Positions 63,268-64,000 of a DNA stretch of 64,000 nt are shown piece after piece. This stretch comes from Plenodomus lindquistii. Lineage: Eukaryota; Ascomycota; Dothideomycetes; Pleosporales; Leptosphaeriaceae. Position numbers and translations under genes: made by a program. Where the stretch lies: NCBI GenBank assembly GCA_025504975.1, contig JANUWI010000015.1, positions 930,001 to 994,000 of the forward strand, read 5' to 3'. Every line of letters starts with the position of its first letter. Position 1 is the first letter of the stretch. A model generated the notes under the pieces. It was not told where the DNA came from and ran no database searches. It was given only the letters and a program-made list of their open reading frames with translations.

Positions 63268-64000
63268 ATGATGACAGTAAAAGTAAGAACCTACCTTCTT
63301 CCTCCCACTCCCTTGATTCCAAATTCTCCTTATCCACTGCTTCACTTCCCAGCGCTCCTGTACGACCAAGTCACATCTCCCGCCTTTCACAACTCTCAAG
63401 TGTTCGATCTTTTCGCCGCAAATGGGTGGCAAACGCAATGGATAGCTCGATACGGACCTGATATCCAATCTCATTATCACACGACACACGAATGCATGGT
63501 TGTCATCTCGGGCAAAGGCGCAACCATTCGTTTCGGCGTCGCTGATGACCCGTCTTGGGCACCTGGGAGGTTTGGCTTTGGAGAACGGGGCGAGGGAGAG
63601 CAAGGCGGCGTGGACATTGAGGCGAGGCTGGGTGATGTTTTTGTCATACCAGCGGGAGTCAGTCACAAAACTTTCAATCCGCAGCCTGAAACAAGTCAAC
63701 TCGCGTTTCATCAGCCGCTGGAGATGGAAAACGGAAGAGCACGTGACGTCAGTAAGGAGAGGGAGAAGGAACACCGGGAGTTCTTTGAGAATGTGAAGGT
63801 GGAAGGGGAGTTCATGATGATGGGTGCGTATCCTTACGGAGGAGTTTGGGATTTCAAGATTGGCGGGGAGCACGAAGGACGGGAGGGGGAGGTTTGGGAG
63901 GTGAAGAAGCCGAGAAGCGATCCTGTGCTGGGGTATAGTCAGGAAGGCCTATTAGGACTCTGGATCGAAGGGAAAGCAGGGAAAGTAAACATGGGCAAGG
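63268..64000 (+). CDS. YjlB-like cupin-domain protein, cut by the window end (first 244 codons)
   Basis: Two adjacent ATGs (63268 and 63271) open a frame that runs without a stop to the window end: MMTVKVRTYLLPPTPLIPNSPYPLLHFPAL. The first cupin motif is HYHTTHECMVVISGKG (metal-ligand candidates H69, H71, E75) and the second is GDVFVIPAGVSHK (H133). After the cupin comes GAYPYGGVWDF, then a DPVLGYSQEGLLGLW-like C-terminal part. The layout matches YjlB-type cupins of bacteria and fungi, small beta-barrel proteins of unproven substrate. No introns or signal peptide are seen. The opposite-strand frame at 63130-63873 is a shadow. Confidence 0.85.
   Translation, partial: MMTVKVRTYLLPPTPLIPNSPYPLLHFPALLYDQVTSPAFHNSQVFDLFAANGWQTQWIARYGPDIQSHYHTTHECMVVISGKGATIRFGVADDPSWAPGRFGFGERGEGEQGGVDIEARLGDVFVIPAGVSHKTFNPQPETSQLAFHQPLEMENGRARDVSKEREKEHREFFENVKVEGEFMMMGAYPYGGVWDFKIGGEHEGREGEVWEVKKPRSDPVLGYSQEGLLGLWIEGKAGKVNMGK

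Noticed and set aside
63130..63873. 247-codon open frame on the minus strand
   Set aside because: It lies opposite the cupin gene, whose plus-strand frame carries both cupin motifs; the minus frame has no recognisable domain.

Overview
This is nuclear DNA of a filamentous ascomycete, most likely a Dothideomycete of the Pleosporales type. The gene-rich stretches have short (42-65 bp) introns with GT..CTRAY..AG signals and fungal-type genes. They alternate with very AT-rich blocks in which CA and TG dinucleotides are almost absent and TA is abundant. That is the mark of repeat-induced point mutation (RIP, C-to-T at CpA). The species is inferred, not proven. A complete 1862-bp Fot1-type transposon resembles, as I recall it, the Molly element of Parastagonospora nodorum.

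Layout. 1-9780: RIP block holding a complete but dead Gypsy LTR retrotransposon (607-8019). 9781-13371: island with one intact 4-exon DUF3176 membrane-protein gene (10197-12510), followed by an un-RIPed solo LTR with a target duplication (13372-13681). 13690-15140: RIP block whose edge runs through the 3' half of an F-box gene (15004-15588). 15590-16440: small non-AT-rich island with no convincing gene. 16441-24371: RIP block containing a RIP-killed NLR gene (NACHT plus a WD40 array of 126-bp units, about 17764-20620). 24374-26235: intact, un-RIPed DDE transposon with 64-bp inverted repeats. 26238-50480: the largest RIP block, with a stack of nested transposons. A Fot1-like copy (D) is split both by a second copy (C, itself split by copy B) and by a 7.5-kb Gypsy element. 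That Gypsy element is in turn split by a different 9.6-kb Gypsy element.

50481-64000: ordinary gene-rich DNA. It opens with a decayed alpha/beta-hydrolase pseudogene at the compartment border. Next come two long, divergently transcribed, largely disordered conserved-type proteins (51787-55992 minus; 58769-62400 plus) sharing a 2.8-kb intergenic region. Then come the C-terminal exons of an unidentified minus-strand gene and a YjlB-like cupin gene cut by the window end.

For the RIP blocks I read codons back through the expected CpA-to-TpA changes. Short diagnostic motifs recovered this way (P-loop, WD40, Gypsy reverse transcriptase, Fot1 DDE) support the pseudogene and transposon calls. The target-site duplications and LTR or TIR pairs are visible directly in the sequence.
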